From Mesorhizobium sp. B2-8-5 (GTDB lineage Bacteria; Pseudomonadota; Alphaproteobacteria; Rhizobiales; Rhizobiaceae): a DNA stretch of 64,000 nucleotides. The DNA is taken from positions 558,001 to 622,000 of the forward strand of contig NZ_CP083951.1 in NCBI RefSeq assembly GCF_006440675.2, written 5' to 3'. This document shows positions 63,142 through 64,000 of the stretch, in pieces; position 1 is the stretch's first letter, and every line of letters begins with the position of its first letter. A model generated the notes under the pieces. It did not search any database and was not told the origin of the DNA. It was given only the letters and a program-made list of their open reading frames with translations. Position numbers and translations under genes: made by a program.

Positions 63142-64000
63142 CTAGTCGACGCGGACGGTCTTGCCCGTCTTGGCCGACTGCAAGGCAGCGTCCGCCAGCT
63201 TCAGCGCGATCAGCCCATCCTTGCCGCTCGGTGCCGCCTTCTTGCCTGCGGTGGCAGCGGCGATGAAGGAGGCGATCTCATTGGCATAGGCGTCGATGTA
63301 GCGGGTCATGAAGAAGTCGTGCAGCGGCGGGCGGGTGTAGCCCTTGTCGTTGGCGAGCTCGATCGACACCGGCCGCTGGTTCTCGGCCGCGACCATGCCC
63401 TTGGAGCCATGCACCTCGATGCGCTGGTCGTAGCCATAGGTGGCACGGCGCGAATTGGAGATGACGGCCTGCTTGCCGGAGGCGGTTTCGAGGATGACGC
63501 TGACGCTATCGAAATCGCCTGCTTCGCCGATCTTCCTGTCGACCAGCACGGAGGCGTGGGCGCTCACCGCAACCGGCTCCTCGCCGAGCAGGAAGCGCGC
63601 CATGTCGAAATCATGGATGGTCATATCGCGAAAAATGCCGCCCGAGCGGGCGATGTAATCGAGCGGCGGGGCGCCGGGATCGCGCGACGTGATGGTGACC
63701 ATCTCGACCGTGCCGATGGCGCCGTCATCGATCGCCTTGCGGACGGCGGCGAAATGCGGATCGAAGCGGCGGTTGAAGCCGACCATCAGCGTGGCGCCGG
63801 TCTTTTCGACCACCGCCAGGCATTTTTCGACGCGCTCGACGGAGAGGTCGATCGGCTTTTCGCAGAAGATCGCCTTGCCGGCCTTGGCGAAGCGCTCGAT
63901 CAGATCGGCGTGGGTGTCGGTCGGCGTGCAGATGATGACGGCGTCGATGTCCTTGGCCTTCTCGATCGCCTCGATCGTGCGGACTTCCGCGCCATAGGCG
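63142..64000 (-). CDS. iolG: inositol 2-dehydrogenase (IolG/IdhA), cut by right edge
   Basis: 286 codons are visible; the N-terminal glycine motif lies outside. Seen: TDTHADLIERFAKAGKAIFCEKPIDL (EKP motif), VGFNRRFDPHFAAVR, GGIFRDMTIHDFDMARFLLGEEPVA and YGYDQRIEVHGSKG. It shares the same motif order as the 35516 protein, so the two are paralogues. Oxidises myo-inositol to 2-keto-myo-inositol; probable operon with the SDR downstream. Confidence 0.88.
   Translation of the reverse strand, partial: AYGAEVRTIEAIEKAKDIDAVIICTPTDTHADLIERFAKAGKAIFCEKPIDLSVERVEKCLAVVEKTGATLMVGFNRRFDPHFAAVRKAIDDGAIGTVEMVTITSRDPGAPPLDYIARSGGIFRDMTIHDFDMARFLLGEEPVAVSAHASVLVDRKIGEAGDFDSVSVILETASGKQAVISNSRRATYGYDQRIEVHGSKGMVAAENQRPVSIELANDKGYTRPPLHDFFMTRYIDAYANEIASFIAAATAGKKAAPSGKDGLIALKLADAALQSAKTGKTVRVD

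Overview
The window reads as chromosomal DNA of a Rhizobiales alphaproteobacterium, most like Mesorhizobium or Sinorhizobium. The basis is high GC, an iol operon in the order iolR-iolC-iolD-iolE-iolB beside a Gfo/Idh oxidoreductase, many ABC importers, a Zur regulon of the aztABC/COG0523 type, and several families of Rhizobiales-like intergenic palindromes. Species cannot be fixed from the sequence alone.

Layout. (1) 1-5658, minus: N-terminal 1886 codons of a very large autotransporter adhesin that runs off the left edge. (2) 6.3-19.9 kb: zinc-limitation region. It holds a COG0523 GTPase, a 47-aa membrane peptide and aztA-aztB-aztC on the minus strand, and zur divergent on the plus strand. 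A second COG0523 GTPase heads an operon with two orphan genes. An M23 endopeptidase, a HupE/UreJ protein with an overlapping unknown membrane protein, and a second metal ABC importer follow. Zur-box-like palindromes sit at all three control regions, and one two-box operator block is present twice. (3) 20.1-25.4 kb: two convergent copper blocks (copC-copD; PCuAC-Sco-81 aa-PepSY), each headed by a similar small Cys-rich protein. (4) 25.86-28.4 kb: a 3' tRNA-Arg(CCG) fragment (attachment-site scar) and four accessory genes: an ADP-ribosyltransferase-fold toxin candidate with a 67-aa partner, and a two-gene HEPN-like module. (5) 28.4-36.5 kb: MocR-family regulator, IolE/MocC-like protein, YdjC-family deacetylase, sugar ABC importer and IolG/MocA-like dehydrogenase, a set resembling rhizopine (moc) catabolism. 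(6) 36.5-45.1 kb: inositol catabolism with IolR-type operators. (7) 45.4-48.0 kb: DUF1045, phnM, phnN. (8) 48.1-57.0 kb: polar amino acid/opine-type ABC importer, then a ribose-type ABC importer with a divergent LacI regulator. (9) 57.1-64 kb: DUF1778-GNAT toxin-antitoxin pair, methyltransferase, WYL regulator, LysE exporter, aroG with a leader-peptide attenuator, an SDR, and an inositol 2-dehydrogenase cut by the right edge.

How the parts fit: two zinc importers, two zinc GTPases, a peptidase and orphan proteins appear tied to one Zur circuit. The right half is built for uptake and oxidation of cyclitols and related carbon sources. The strongest new observations are the aroG attenuator whose leader encodes Tyr-Trp-Tyr-Phe, the accessory genes next to the tRNA scar, the duplicated Zur operator block with its attached unknown genes, and the moc-like cluster carrying a deacetylase. 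All assignments are by eye, without database searches. Starts were chosen by Shine-Dalgarno spacing, operon overlap and family length.
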